A stretch of DNA of 64,000 nt from Azorinus chamasolen (lineage: Eukaryota; Mollusca; Bivalvia; Cardiida; Solecurtidae): the NCBI GenBank assembly GCA_963576725.1, contig OY755247.1, positions 15,006,526 to 15,070,525 on the forward strand. Direction: 5' to 3'. Shown here in pieces: positions 11,701 to 25,200 of this stretch. The notes under the pieces were generated by a model that saw only the letters and a list, made by a program, of their open reading frames with translations, was not told the origin of the DNA and made no database searches. A program made the position numbers and the translations under genes. How positions within the stretch are numbered: the stretch's first letter is position 1; every line of letters starts with the position of its first letter.

Positions 11701-13301
11701 ACCCCCTATCTAAAAAGATAAAATCATATCAAAGGGGAGAAAAAAATGCCTGGGTCATTTCTTCCCCCCCCCTTATCTAAAAAGATAAAATCATATCAAA
11801 GGGGAGAAAAAAAGGCCTGGGCCATTTCTTCCCCCCCCCTTATCTAAAAAGATATGATCATATCAAAGGGGAGAAAAAAAGGCCTGGGCCATTTCTTCCC
11901 CATCCCCTATCCAAAAAGATAAAATCAATTCACAGGGGAGAAAAAAAAGGCCTGGGCCATTTCTTCTCCCCCTATCTAAAAAGATATGATCATATCAAAG
12001 GGGAGAAAAAAAGGCCTGGGCCATTTCTTCCCCCCCCCCCTTATCTAAAAAGATAAAATCATATCAAAGGGGAGAAAAGAAAAGCCTAGGTCATTTCTTC
12101 CCCATCCCCTATCCAAAAAGATAAAATCATATCACAGGGGAGAAAAAAGGCCTGGGCCATTTCTTCCCCCCCCCCCCCTATCTAAAAAGATAAAATATCA
12201 AAGGGGAGGAAAAAAAGGCCTGGGCCATTTCTTCCCCCCTATCTAAAAAGATACAATCATATTAAAGGAGAGAAAAAAAGGCCTAGGCCATTTCTTCCCC
12301 CTATCTAAAAAGATAAAATCATATCAAAGGGGAGAAAAAAAGGCCTGGGCCATTTCTTCCCCCCCCCCTTATCTAAAAAGATACCATCAATTCACAGGGG
12401 AGAAAAAAGGCCTAGGTCATTTCTTCCCCCTATCTAAAAAGATAAAATCATATCAAAGGGGAGAAAAAAAGGCCTAGGCCATTTCTTCCCCCCTATCTAA
12501 AAAGATAAAATCATATCCAAGGGGAGAAAAAAAAGGCCTGAGCCATTTCTTCCCCCCCCCCCCTTATCTAAAAAGATACAATCAATTCACAGGGGAGAAA
12601 AAAAGGCCTGGGCCATTTCTCCCCCCCCCCCTTATCTAAAAAGATAAAATCATATCAAAGGGGAGAAAAAAAGGCCTGGGCCATTTCTTCCCCATCCCCT
12701 ATCCGAAAAGATACAATCAATTCACAGGGGAGAAAAAAAGGCCTGGGCCATTTCTTCTCCCCCTATCTAAAAAGATATGATCATATCAAAGGGGAGAAAA
12801 AAAGGCCTGGGCCATTTCTTCCCCATCCCCTATCCGAAAAGATAAAATCATATCAAAGGGTAGAAAAAAGGCCTAGGCCATTTCTTCCCCCCTATCTAAA
12901 AAGATATGATCATATCAAAGGGGAGAAAAAAAGGCCTGGGCCATTTCTTCCCCCCCCCTATCTAAAAAGATATGATCATATCAAAGGGGAGAAAAAAAGG
13001 CCTAGGCCATTTCTTCCCCATCCCCTATCCAAAAAGATACATTCACAGGGGAGAAAAAAAGGCCTGGGCCATTTCTCCCCCCCCCCCTATCTAACAAGAT
13101 AAAATCATATCAATGGGGGGAAAAAAGGCCTGGGCCATTTCTCCCCCCCCCCCCCCCCTATCTAAAAAGATAAAATCATATCAAAGGGGAGAAAAAAAGG
13201 CCTAGGCCATTTCTTCCCCCCCTATCTAAAAAGATAAAATCATATCAAAGGGGAGAAAAAAAGGCCTGTGCCATTTCTTCCCCCCCCCCCTTATTTAAAA
13301 A
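8758..13301. repeat. Minisatellite array, segment 3
   Basis: Same monomer family. It contains a ~1.1 kb higher-order repeat in direct tandem: markers GGACTTTAACATTTC (9548 and ~10646), the TCCACCCC junction (9740 and ~10838) and GGCCAAGGCC (9799 and 10897) recur at ~1098 bp. The remainder parallels 2.3-4.4 kb. No gene. Confidence 0.95.
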
Positions 13302-14304
13302 CTCACTCACTCACTCACTATCCGGTTTATTTGTTGATCAGGCCAACAATTAATCCTCTGATGAGGGTGGGGCCTGACTGCCCAGTCTAGATCGAAGTCG
13401 TCCTCTCCATTCTTGTCTGTTCTGAGGGTTGCTGGAATCCATACCCAGGGTTTTCCTATCGCGCTTTACAAGTTCTTCCCAAGACAACTTAGGCCTACCG
13501 GTGGTCCTTTCTGCTGGTACATTCATTTGTCTAACTTGAGCAATCCAGCCAGTGCTGCGCTCTATGTGCCCCAACCAACGCAGTCTTCTCTTCTGCATGA
13601 TGTCTGCGATGCTCTCCAGGTTGACTTTAGCGAGGAGGGACGCAAATGGAATGTTCTCTTCGGGCTTAACTAAACAGGTCCATCTGATCATGGCTTTATC
13701 GTTACGTTTTAGTTTCTTCAGTATGCTGGCTGAGACAGCCCAGGTTTCAGAGCCATACAGTAGCACACTTCTGACATAAGAGGAATAGATGCGACCCCTT
13801 GTAGCTGTTGGTAGGTGCTTGTTTGCCAGAATTGGTAGAAGCTCTCTAAACTGTTTCCAGGCAGTCCTGCAGCGTGTAGCTGTAGCGAGTTCACAGCCAC
13901 CATCTGATGAGAGCGTGTCTCCAAGGTAACAGAAGTCTGTCACTACCTCGACCTTGTCACCACCAATATCAACCTCTGTCAGTGGTCTCCCATCTATTGG
14001 TCTAGCTGCTCCTGTACAGCGTGAACACTTAAAGTGTGGGTCTTCTTTGAGGGAGCCCTTTATACCGCTACACTTTTTGTGGACCCATCCTGAACAGTGG
14101 GTGCATAGGATTGAGTTACTGCCTGTTCCGCTCAGACCTACAGCACAAGGGTGTTTTCCTGATTTCCTCAGTAAGTTGAGGTTAGGACCAGCGATCATGA
14201 CCTTGGTTTTACTCATATTGACCCTGAGGCCCTTCTCCTCCACACTACTCTTCCATGTGTCCAGACGTTCCTTGAGTGATTCGAGTGAAGTATCGATGAT
14301 CCCC
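13302..14304 (-). mobile_element. 5'-truncated non-LTR retrotransposon (LINE)
   Basis: A 1003-bp insertion into the minisatellite, read on the minus strand. It is flanked by TAAAAA on both sides (13296-13301 and 14305-14310), a plausible target duplication. The 3' end is a (TGAG)n-type tail (plus strand 13302-13319), as found at the ends of some RTE/I/CR1-group LINEs. The coding frame is open right up to the 5' boundary, which fits truncation during target-primed reverse transcription. Confidence 0.8.
13350..14303 (-). pseudogene. Reverse transcriptase C-terminal part of a LINE ORF2
   Basis: About 317 codons in one frame with no internal stop, lacking the start and the catalytic YxDD region. 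The visible part begins in the RT thumb (RLDTWKSSVEEKGLRVN, then MSKTKVM). A cysteine cluster follows (CTHCSGWVHKKC ... FKCSRC, PHD/RING-like spacing), then the family-typical C-terminus: FCYLGDTLSSDGG, SVLLYGSETWAV, MIRW and KRRLRWLGHIER. These are hallmarks of invertebrate RTE/CR1-like ORF2 proteins. The frame is intact but the protein is a fragment, so I call it a pseudogene. The clade is uncertain. Confidence 0.85.
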
Positions 14305-17300
14305 TAAAAAGATAAAATCAATTCACAGGGGGAGAAAAAAAGGCCTGGGCCATTTCTTCTCCCCCTATCTAAAAAGATATGATCATATCAAAGGGGAGAA
14401 AAAAAGGCCTAGGCCATTTCTTCCCCCCTATCTAAAAAGATATGATCATATCAAAGGGGAGAAAAAAAGGCCTAGGCCATTTCTTCCCCCCTATCTAAAA
14501 AGATAAAATCAATTCACAGGGGAGAAAAAAAGGACTATAACATTTCTTCCCCATCCCCTATCTGAAAAGATACAATCAATTTACAGGGGAGAAAAAAGGC
14601 CTAGGCCATTTCTTCCCCCCTATCTAAAAAGATAAAATCATATCAAAGGGGAGAAAAAAAGGCCTAGGTAATTTCTTCCCCATCCCCTATCCGAAAAAAT
14701 AAAAAAGGCCTGGGCCATTTCTTCCACCCCCCCCCCCTTATCTAAAAAGATAAAATCATATCAAAGGGGAGAAAAAAAGGCCAAGGCCATTTCTTCCCCA
14801 TCCCCTATCAGAAAAGATACAATCTATTCACAGGGGAGAAAAAAGGCCTAGGTCATTTCTTACCCCTATCTAAAAAGATAAAATCATATCAAAGGGGAGA
14901 AAAAAAAGGTCTGTGCCAATTTTTCCCCCCTATCCAAAAAGATAAAATCAATTCACAGGGGAGAAAAAAAGGCCTGGGCCATTTCTTCCCCCCCCCCTAT
15001 CTAAAAAAGATACAATCATATTAAAGGGGAGAAAAAAAGGCCTAGGCCATTTCTTCCACCCTATCTAAAAAGATAAAATCAATTCACAGGGGAGAAAAAA
15101 AGGCCTAGGCCATTTCTTCCCCATCCCCTATCTGAAAAGGTACAATCAATTCACAGGGGAGAAAAAAAGGCCTAGGCCATTTCTTCCCCTATCTAAAAAG
15201 ATAAAATCATATCAAAGGGGAGAAAAAAAGGCCTGGGCCATTTCTTCCGCCCCCTATCTAAGAAGATACCATCAATTCACAGTGGAGAAAAAAAAGCCTG
15301 GGCCATTTCTTCCCCCCCCCCCCTATCTAAAAAGATAAAATATCAAAGGGGAGAAAAAAAGGCCTGGGCCATTTCTTCCCCCCCCCTTTATCTAAAAAGA
15401 TAAAATCATATCAAAGGGGAGAAAAAAAGGCCTGGGCCATTTCTCCCCCCCCCCTATCCGAAAAGATACCATCAATTCACAGGGGAGAAAAAAAGGCCTG
15501 GGCCATTTCTTCCCCCCTATCTAAAAAGATACAATCAATTCACACGGGAGAATAAAAGGCCTGGGCCATTTCTTCCCACCCCCTATCTAAAAAGATAAAA
15601 TCATATCAAAGGGGAGAAAAAAATGCCTGGGTCATTTCTTCCCCCCCCCCTTATCTAAAAAGATAAAATCATATCAAAGGGGAGAAAAAAAGGCCTGGGC
15701 CATTTCTTCCCCCCCCCCTTATCTAAAAAGATATGATCATATCAAAGGGGAGAAAAAAAGGCCTGGGCCATTTCTTCCCCATCCCCTATACAAAAAGATA
15801 AAATCAATTCACAGGGGAGAAAAAAAAAGGCCAGGGCCATTTCTTCTCCCCCTATCTAAAAAGATATGATCATATCAAAGGGGAGAAAAAAAGGCCTGGG
15901 CCATTTCTTCCCCCCCCCCCCCTATCTAAAAAGATAAAATCATATCAAAGGGGAGAAAAGAAAAGCCTAGGTCATTTCTTCCCCATCCCCTATCCAAAAA
16001 GATAAAATCATATCACAGGGGAGAAAAAAGGCCTGGGCCATTTCTTCCCCCCCCCCTATCTAAAAAGATAAAATATCAAAGGGGAGGAAAAAAAGGCCTG
16101 GGCCATTTCTTCCCCCCTATCTAAAAAGATACAATCATATTAAAGGAGAGAAAAAAAGGCCTAGGCCATTTCTTCCCCCCTATCTAAAAAGATAAAATCA
16201 TATCAAAGGGGAGAAAAAAAGGCCTGGGCCATTTCTCCCCCCCCCCCTTATCTAAAAAGATACCATCAATTCACAGGGGAGAAAAAAGGCCTAGGTCATT
16301 TCTTCCCCCTATCTAAAAAGATAAAATCATATCAAAGGGGAGAAAAAAAGGCCTAGGCCATTTCTTCCCCCCTATCTAAAAAGATATGATCATATCAAAG
16401 GGGAGAAAAAAAGGCCTGGGCCATTTCTTCCCCCCCCCCTATCTAAACAGATATGATCATATCAAAGGGGAGAAAAAAAGGCCTGGGCCATTTCTTCAAC
16501 CCCCCCCCCCTTATCTAAAAAGATAAAAATCATATCAAAGGGGAGAAAAGAAAGGCCTAGGTCATTTCTTCCCCATCCCCTATCCAAAAAGATACAATCA
16601 CAGGGGAGAAAAAAGGCCTGGGCCATTTCTTCCCCCCCCTATCTAAAAAGATAAAATCATATCAAAGGGGAGAAAAAAGGCCTGGGCCATTTCTTCCCCC
16701 CCCCCCTTATCTAAAAAGATATGATCATATCAAAGGGGAGAAAAAAAGGCCTTGGCCATTTCTTCCCCCCTATCTAAAAAGATATGATCATATCAAAGGG
16801 GAGAAAAAAAGGCCTGGGCCATTTCTTCCCCCCCTATCTAAAAAGATAAAATCATATCAAAGGGGAGAAAAAAAGGCCTAGGCCATTTCTTCCCCATCCC
16901 CTATCCAAAAAGATACAATCACAGGTGAGAAAATAAGGCCTGGGCCATTTATTCCCCCCCCCCCTTATCTAAAAAGATAAAATCATATCAAAGGGGGGAA
17001 AAAAGGCCTGGGCCATTTCTTCCCCCCCCCCCCTATCTAAAAAGATAAAATCATATCAAAGGGGAGAAAAAAAGGCCTGGGCCATTTCTTCCCCCCCTAT
17101 CTAAAAAGATACAATCATATCAAAGGGGAGAAAAAAAGGCCAGGGCCATTTCTTCCCCCCTATCTAAAAAGATAAAATCATATCAAAGGGGAGAAAAAAA
17201 GGCCTAGGTCATTTCTTCCCCATCCCCTATCCAAAAAGATACAATCACAGGTGAGAAAAAAAGGCCTGGGCCATTTATTCCCCCCCCCCTATCTAAAAAG

Positions 17301-18630
17301 ATAAAATCATATCAAAGGGGAGAAAAAAAAGCCTGGGCCATTTCTCCCCCCCCCCCCCCCTATCTAAAAAGATAAAATCATATCAAAGGGGGAAAAAAAG
17401 GCCTGGGCCATTTCTTCCCCCCCCCCCCCTATCTAAAAAGATAAAATCAATTCACAGGGGGAGAAAAAAAGGCCTAGGCCATTTCTTCCCCATCCCCTAT
17501 TCGAAAAGATAAAATCAATTCACAGGGGAGAAAAAAGGCCTGGGCCATTTCTTCTCCCCTATCTAAAAAGATATGATCATATCAAAAGGGAGAAAAAAAG
17601 GCCTGGGCCATTTCTTCCCCATCCACTATCCGAAAAGATAAAATCATATCAAAGGGGAGAAAAAAAGGCCTAGGCCATTTCTTCCCCCCTATCTAAAAAG
17701 ATATGATCATATCAAAGGGGAGAAAAAAAGGCCTGGGCCATTTCTTCCCCCCCTATCTAAAAAGATATGATCATATCAAAGGGGAGAAAAAAAGGCCTGG
17801 GCCATTTCTTCCCCCCCCCCTTATCTAAAAAGATAAAATCATATCAAAGGGGAGAAAAGAAAGGCCTAGGTCATTTCTTCCCCATCCCCTATCCAAAAAG
17901 ATACAATCACAGGGGAGAAAAAAGGCCTGGGCCATTTCTCCCCCCCCCCTCCCTATCTAAAAAGATAAAATCATATCAAAGGGGAGAAAAAAGGCCTGGG
18001 CCATTTCTCCCCCCTCCCTATCTAAAAAGATAAAATCATATCAAAGGGGAGAAAAAAAGGCATGGGCCATTTCTTCCCCCCCCCTATCTAAAAAGATACA
18101 ATCATATCAAAGGGGAGAAAAAAAGGCCTAGGCCATTTCTTCCCCCCCCCCCCCCTATCTAAAAAGATAAAATCAATTCGCAGGGGGAGAAAAAAAAAAG
18201 GCCTGGGCCATTTCCCCCCCCCCCTATCTAAAAAGATAAAATCATATCAAAGGGGAGAAAAAAGGCCTGGGCCATTTCTTCCCCCCCCTTATCTAAAAAG
18301 ATATGATCATATCAAAGGGGAGAAAAAAAGGCCTAGGCCATTTCTTCCCCCCTATCTAAAAAGATATGATCATATGAATGGGAAGAAAAAAAGGCCTGGG
18401 CCATTTCTTCCCCCCCCCCCCTTATCTAAAAAGATAAAATCAATTCACAGGGGGAGAAAAAAAGGCCTAGGCCATTTCTTCCCCATCCCCTATTCGAAAA
18501 GATAAAATCAATTCACAGGGGAGAAAAAAGGCCTGGGCAATTTCTTCTCCCCTATCTAAAAAGATCTGATCATATCAAAGGGGAGAAAAAAAGGCCTGGG
18601 CCATTTCTTCCCCATCCCCTATCCGAAAAG
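14305..18630. repeat. Minisatellite array, segment 4
   Basis: Same monomers. From about 14.70 kb it repeats the block seen from 10.81 kb (offset about 3.88 kb, part of which is the LINE): markers GGCCAAGGCC at 14779 and ATGCCTGGGTC near 15622. No gene. Confidence 0.95.
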
Positions 18631-19255
18631 ACAAGAGCTGTCCGCAGACAGCGCGCTCCACTTTCTTTAGTGCTGGATAGTGTAGTGGAAGTCTATGTCA
18701 AAAAGGGGAGATAACAACAGCAAAATTAATTTTAGGGCTACCTACCCTTGTGAAATGGGTCCCCCTTGTAATAGTTAATATGTATACCAAAGATGAACCA
18801 AATATCTTGGACAGTTTCTGAGACATGGACCTGAACATAAAACTTAACCAACAATGAAATGTGCAAGTCGAAAAAGGGGCATAACTATGGTAAAATTAAT
18901 TTTAGGGTTACCTACCCTTGTGAAATGGGTTCCCCTTGTGATAGTTAATATGTATACCAAAGATGAACCAAATATCTTTGACAGTTTCTGTGACATGGAC
19001 CTGAACATAAAACTTAACCAACAATGAAAATTCTAAGTCGAAAAAGGGGCATAACTATGACAAAATTAATTTTAGAGTTACCTACCCTTGTGAAATGGGT
19101 TCCCCTTGTGATAGTAAACATACATAACAAATATGAACCAAATATCTTTGATGGTTTCTGAGAAAAGGACCTTAACAAAAAGGTTAACCAACGCCGACGC
19201 CGACGCCGACGAGAGGGTCATGACAATACCTCCACTTTTTGAAAAAGTGGAGCTA
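18631..19255 (+). mobile_element. HINE-like element E4
   Basis: Starts ACAAGAG, followed by hairpin CTGTC CGCA GACAG and by GCTCCACTTT, which is repeated inverted in the 3' hairpin (CTCCACTTTTTGAAAAAGTGGAG, stem 19230-19252). The core is three ~170-bp repeats (AAAAAGGGGCATAACTATG at 18871 and 19041, a variant near 18700). A short (GACGCC)n run (19191-19211) takes the place of the ACGG microsatellite. Flanks CCGAAAAG and ATAAAATCATATC restore a normal monomer with no duplication. The end GGAGCTAA resembles the CTRR end of classical Helitrons, but the start does not. Confidence 0.72.
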
Positions 19256-22200
19256 ATAAAATCATATCAAAGGGGAGAAAAAAAGGCCTAGGCCATTTCT
19301 TCCCCCCTATCTAAAAAGATATGATCATATCAAAGGGGAGAAAAAAGGCCTGGGCCATTTCTTCCCCCCCCCCCCTATCTAAAAAGATAAATTCATATCA
19401 AAGGGGAGAAAAAAGGCCTGGGCCATTTCTTCCCCCCCCCCTTATCTAAAAAGATAAAATCATATCAAAGGGGAGAAAAAAAGGCCTGGGTCATTTCTTC
19501 CCCCCACCCTATCTAAAAAGATAAAATATCAAAGGGGAGAAAAAAAGGCCTGGGCCATTTCTTCCCCATCCCCTATCCGAACAGATACAATCAATTCACA
19601 GAGGAGAAAAAAAGGCCTGGGCCATTTCTTCTCCCCTATCTAAAAACATATAATCATATCAAAGGGGGGAAAAAAAGCCTGGGCCATTTCTTCCCCCCCC
19701 CCCTATCTAAAAAGATAAAATCATATCAAAGGGGAGAAAAAAAGGCATGGGCCATTTCTTCCCCCCCCCCCCTATCTAAAAAGATACAATCATATCAAAG
19801 GGGAGAAAAAAAGGCCTAGGTCATTTCTTCCCCCCCCCCTTATCTAAAAAGATAAAATCAATTAACAGGGGGAGAAAAAAAGGCCTGGGCAATTTCCCCC
19901 CCCCCCCCTATCTAAAAAGATAAAATCATATCAAAGGGGAGAAAAAAGGCCTGGGCCATTTCTTCCCCCCCCCTATCTAAAAAGATATGATATCAAAGGG
20001 GAGAAAAAAAGGCCTGGGCCATTACTTCCCCCCTATCTAATTTCTCTGGGCCATTTCTTAATGGTGAATATAGGCCATTTCTTCCCCTCTATCTAAAAAG
20101 ATAAAATCAATTCACAGGGGAGAAAAAAAGGACTATAACATTTCTTCCCCATCCCCTATCTGAAAAGATACAATCAATTCACAGGGGAGAAAAAAAGGCC
20201 TAGGCCATTTCTTCCCCCCTATCTAAAAAGATAAAATCATATCAAAGGGGAGAAAAAAAGGCCTAGGTAATTTCTTCCCCATCCCTTATCCGAAAAAATA
20301 AAAAAGGCCTGGGCCATTTCTTCCACCCCCCCCCCCCTTATCTAAAAAGATAAAATCATATCAAAGGGGAGAAAAAAAGGCCTAGGCCATTTCTTCCCCA
20401 TCCCCTATCTGAAAAGATACAATCAATTCACAAGGGAAAAAAAAAGCCTAGGCCATTTCTTCCCCCATCCCCTATCTGAAAAGATACAATCAATTCACAG
20501 GGGAGAAAAAAAAGGCCTAGGCCATTTCTTCCCCATCCCCTATCCGAAAAGATACAATCAATTCACAGGGGAGAAAAAAATACCTGGGCCATTTCTTCCC
20601 CCCCCCCTATCTAAAAAGATAAAATCATATCAAAGGGGGGAAAAAGGGCCTGGGCCATTTCGTTCCCCCCCCATCTAAAAAGATAAAATCATATCAAAGG
20701 GGAGAAAAAAAGGCCTGGGCCATTTCTTCCCCCCCTATCTAAAAAGATACAATCATATCAAAGGGGAGAAAAAAAGGCCTAGGCCATTTCTTCCCCATCC
20801 CCTATCTGAAAAGATACAATCAATTCACAGGGGAGAAAAAAGGCCTAGGTCATTTCTTCCTCCTATCTAAAAAGATAAAATCATATCAAAGGGGAGAAAA
20901 AAAAGGTCTGGGCCATTTCTTCCCCCCTATCTAAAAAGATAAAATCATATCAAAGGGGAGAAAAAAGGCCTAGGCTATTTCTTCCCCATCCCCTATCCGA
21001 AAAGATACAATCAATTCACAGGGGAGAAAAAAAAGCCTAGGCCATTTCTTCCCCCCCCCCCCCTTATCTAAAAAGATAAAATCATATCAAAGGGGAGAAA
21101 AAAAGGCCTAGGTCATTTCTTTCCCATCCCCTATCCGAAAAGATACAATCAATTCACAGGGGAGAAAAAAGGGCCTGGGCCATTTCTCCCCCCCACCCTA
21201 TCTAAAAAGATAAAATCATATCAAAGGGGAGAAAAAAAGGCCTAGGCCATTTCTTCCCCATCCCCTATCCGAAAAGATACAATCAATTCACAGGGGAGAA
21301 AAAAAGGCCTACGCCGTTTCTTCCCCATCCCCTATCAGAAAAGATGCAATCAATTAACAGGGGAGAAAAAAGGCCTAGGCCATTTCTTCCCCATCCCCTA
21401 TCCGAAAAGATACAATCAATTCACAGGGGAGAAAAAAATACCTGGGCCATTTCTTCCCCCCCCCCTATCTAAAAAGATAAAATCATATCAAAGGGGGGAA
21501 AAAGGGCCTGGGCCATTTCGTTCCCCCCCCCCCCCATCTAAAAAGATAAAATCATATCAAAGGGGAGAAAAAAAGGCCTGGGCCATTTCTTCCCCCCCTA
21601 TCTAAAAAGATACAATCATATCAAAGGGGAGAAAAAAAGGCCTAGGCCATTTCTTCCCCCCTATCTAAAAAGATAAAATCATATCAAAGGGGAGAAAAAA
21701 AGGCCTGTGCCATTTCTTCCCCCCCCCCCCTATCTAAAAAGATAAAATCAATTCACAGGGGGAGAAAAAAAGGCCTAGGCCATTTCTTCCCCATCCAATA
21801 TCTGAAAAGATACAATCAATTCACAGGGGAGAAAAAAAGGCCTAGGCCATTTCTTCCCCCCTATCTAAAAGGATAAAATCATATCAAAGGGGAGAAAAAA
21901 AGGCCTGGGTCATTCCTTCCCCCCTATCTAAAAAGATACAATCAATTCACAGGGGAGAAAAAAAGGCCTGGGCCATTTCTCCCCCCACTATCTAATAAGA
22001 TAAAATCATATCAAAGGGGAGAAAAAAACGCCTGGGCCATTTCTCCCCCCACTATCTAATAAGATAAAACCATATCAAAGGGGAGAAAAAAAGGCCTGGG
22101 CCATTTCTTCCCCCCCCCCTATCTAAAAAGATAAAATCATATCAAAGGGGGAAAAAAAGACCTGGGCCATTTCTTCCCCCCCCCCCTTATCTAAAAAGAT

Positions 22201-25200
22201 ACAATCAATTCACAGGGGAGAAAAAAAGTCCTAGGCCATTTCTTCCCCCCTATCTAAAAAGATAAAATCATATCAAAGGGGAGAAAAAAGGCCTAGCCTA
22301 TTTCTTCCCCATCCCCTATCCGAAAAGATACAATCAATTCACAGGGGAGAAAAAAAGGCCTAGGCCATTTCTTCTCCCCCCCCTTATCTGAAAAGATAAA
22401 ATCATATCAAAGGGGAGAAAAAAAGGCCTAGGTCATTTCTTCCCCATCCCCTATCCGAAAAGATACAATCAATTCACAGGGGAGAAAAAAGGGCCTGGGC
22501 CATTTCTTCCCCCCCTATCTAAAAAGATAAAATCATATCAAAGGGGAGAAAAAAAGGCCTAGGCCATTTCTTCCCCATCCCCTATCCGAAAAGATACAAT
22601 CAAATCACAGGGGAGAAAAAAAGGCCTAGGCCATTTCTTCCCCATCCCCTATCTGAAAAGATACAATCAATTCACAGGGGAGAAAAAAGGCCTAGGTCAT
22701 TTCTTCCTCCTATCTAAAAAGATAAAATCATATCAAAGGGGAGAAAAAAAAGGTCTGGGCCAATTTTTCCCCCCTATCCGAAAAGATAAAATCAATTCAC
22801 ACGGGAGAAAAAAAGGCCTGGGCCATTTCTTCCCCCCCCCCCCTATCTAAAAAGATACAATCATATCAAAGGGGAGAAAAAAAGGTCTAGGCCATTTCTT
22901 CCCCCCTATCTTAAAAGATAAAATCAATTCACAGGGGAGAAAAAAAGGCCTATAACATTTCTTCCCCATCCCCTATCTGAAAAGATACAATCAATTCACA
23001 GGGAAGAAAAAAAGGCCTAGGCCATTTCTTCCCCATCCAATATCTGAAGATACAATCAATTCACAGGGGAGAAAAAAAAGGCCTAGGCCATTTCTTCCCC
23101 CCTATCTAAAAGGATAAAATCATATCAAAGGGGAGAAAAAAAGGCCTGGGTCATTCCTTCCCCCCTTATCTAAAAAGATAAAATCAATTCACAGGGGAGA
23201 AAAAAAGGCCTGGGCCATTTCTCCCCCCACTACCTAATAAGATAAAATCATATCAAAGGGGAGAAAAAAAGGCCTGGGCCATTTCTTCCCCCCCCCCCTT
23301 ATCTAAAAAGATAAAATCATATCAAAGGGGAGAAAAAAAGGCCTTGGCCATTTTTTCCCCATCCCCTATCCCAAAAGATACAATCAATTCACAGGGGAGA
23401 AAAAAAGGCCTGGACCATTTCTTCTCCCCCTATCTAAAAAGATATGATCATATCAAAGGGAAGAAAAAAAGGCCTGGGCCATTTCTTCCCCCCCCCCCCT
23501 ATCTAAAAAGATAAAATTATATCAAAGGGGAGAAAAGAAAGGCCTAGGTCATTTCTTCCCCATCCCCTATCCGAAAAGATACCATCAATTCACAGGGGAG
23601 AAAAAAAGGCCTGGGCCATTTCTCCCCCCCCCCCCCTTATCTAAAAAGATAAAATCATATCAAAGGGGAGAAAAAAAGGCCTAGGCCATTTCTTCCCCAT
23701 CCCCTATCCGAAAAGATACAATCAATTCACAAGGGAGAAAAAAAAGCCTAGGCCATTTCTTCCCCATCCCCTATCTGAAAAGATACAATCAATTCACAGG
23801 GTAGAAAAAAAGGCCTGGGCCATTTCTCCCCCCCCCCCCCTATCTAAAAAGATAAATTCATATCAAAGGGGAGAAAAAAGGCCTAGGCTATTTCTTCCCC
23901 ATCCCCTATCCGAAAAGATACAATCAATTCACAGGGGAGAAAAAAAGGCCTATGCCATTTCTTCCCCCCCCCCTTATCTGAAAAGATAAAATCATATCAA
24001 AGGGGAGAAAAAAAGGCCTAGGTCATTTCTTCCCCATCCCCTATCCGAAAAGATACAATCAATTCACAGGGGAGAAAAAAGGGCCTGGGCCATTTCTTCC
24101 CCCCCCTATCTAAAAAGATAAAATATCAAAGGGGAGAAAAAAAGGCCTAGGCCATTTCTTAACAATCCCCTATCCGAAAAGATACAATCAATTCACAGGG
24201 GAGAAAAAAGGCCTAGGTCATTTCTTCCTCCTATCTAAAAAGATAAAATCATATCAAAGGGGAGAAAAAAAAGGTCTGGGCCAATTTTTCCCCCCTATCC
24301 GAAAAGATAAAATCAATTCACACGGGAGAAAAAAAAGCCTGGGCCATTTCTTCCCCCCCTATCTAAAAAGATACAATCATATCAAAGGGGAGAAAAAAAG
24401 GCCTAGGCCATTTCTTCCCCCCTATCTTAAAAGATAAAATTAATTCACAGGGGAGAAAAAAAGGCCTATAACATTTCTTCCCCATCCCCTATCTGAAAAG
24501 ATACAATCAATTCACAGGGAAGAAAAAAAGGCCTAGGCCATTTCTTACCCCCTATCTAAAAAGATAAAATCATATCAAAGGGGAGAAAAAAAGGCCTGGG
24601 CAATTTCTCCCCCCCCCCCCACCCTATCTAAAAAGATAAAATCATATCAAAGGGGAGAAAAAAATGCCTGGGCCTTTTCTTCCCCCCCCCCCCTATCTAA
24701 GAAGATACCATCAATTCACAGGGGAGAAAAAAAGGCCTGGGCCATTTCTTCCCCCCCCCCCTATCTAAAAAGATAAAATCATATCAAAGGGGAGAAAAAA
24801 AGGCCTCGGCCATTTCTTCCCCCCCCCCCTATCCGAAAAGATACCATCAATTCACAGGGGAGAAAAAAAAGGCCTGGGCCATTTCTTCCACCCTATCTAA
24901 AAAGATACAATCAATTCACTGGGGAGAAAAAAAGGCCTGTGCCATTTCTCCCCCCCCCCCCCCCTATCTAAAAAGATAAAATCATATCAAAGTGGAGAAA
25001 AAAAGGCCTGGGTCATTTCTCCCCCCCCCCCCTATCTAAAAAGATGAAATCATATCAAAGGGGAGAAAAAAAGACCTGGGCCATTTCTTCCCCCCCCCTT
25101 ATCTAAAAAGATATGATATCAAAGGGGGGGGAAAAAAGGCCTGGGCCATTTCTTCCCCCCTATCTAAAAAGATACAATCATATCAAAGGGGAGAAAAAAA

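Noticed and set aside
13413..14307. Plus-strand frames opposite the LINE
   Set aside because: Antisense shadows of the reverse transcriptase frame, which has recognisable motifs on the minus strand.
18631..19255. E4 as a classical Helitron because it ends hairpin-CTAA
   Set aside because: There is no 5' TC start, and sister elements with the same plan end in CATA or TATA; the HINE/Helentron description fits all of them better.
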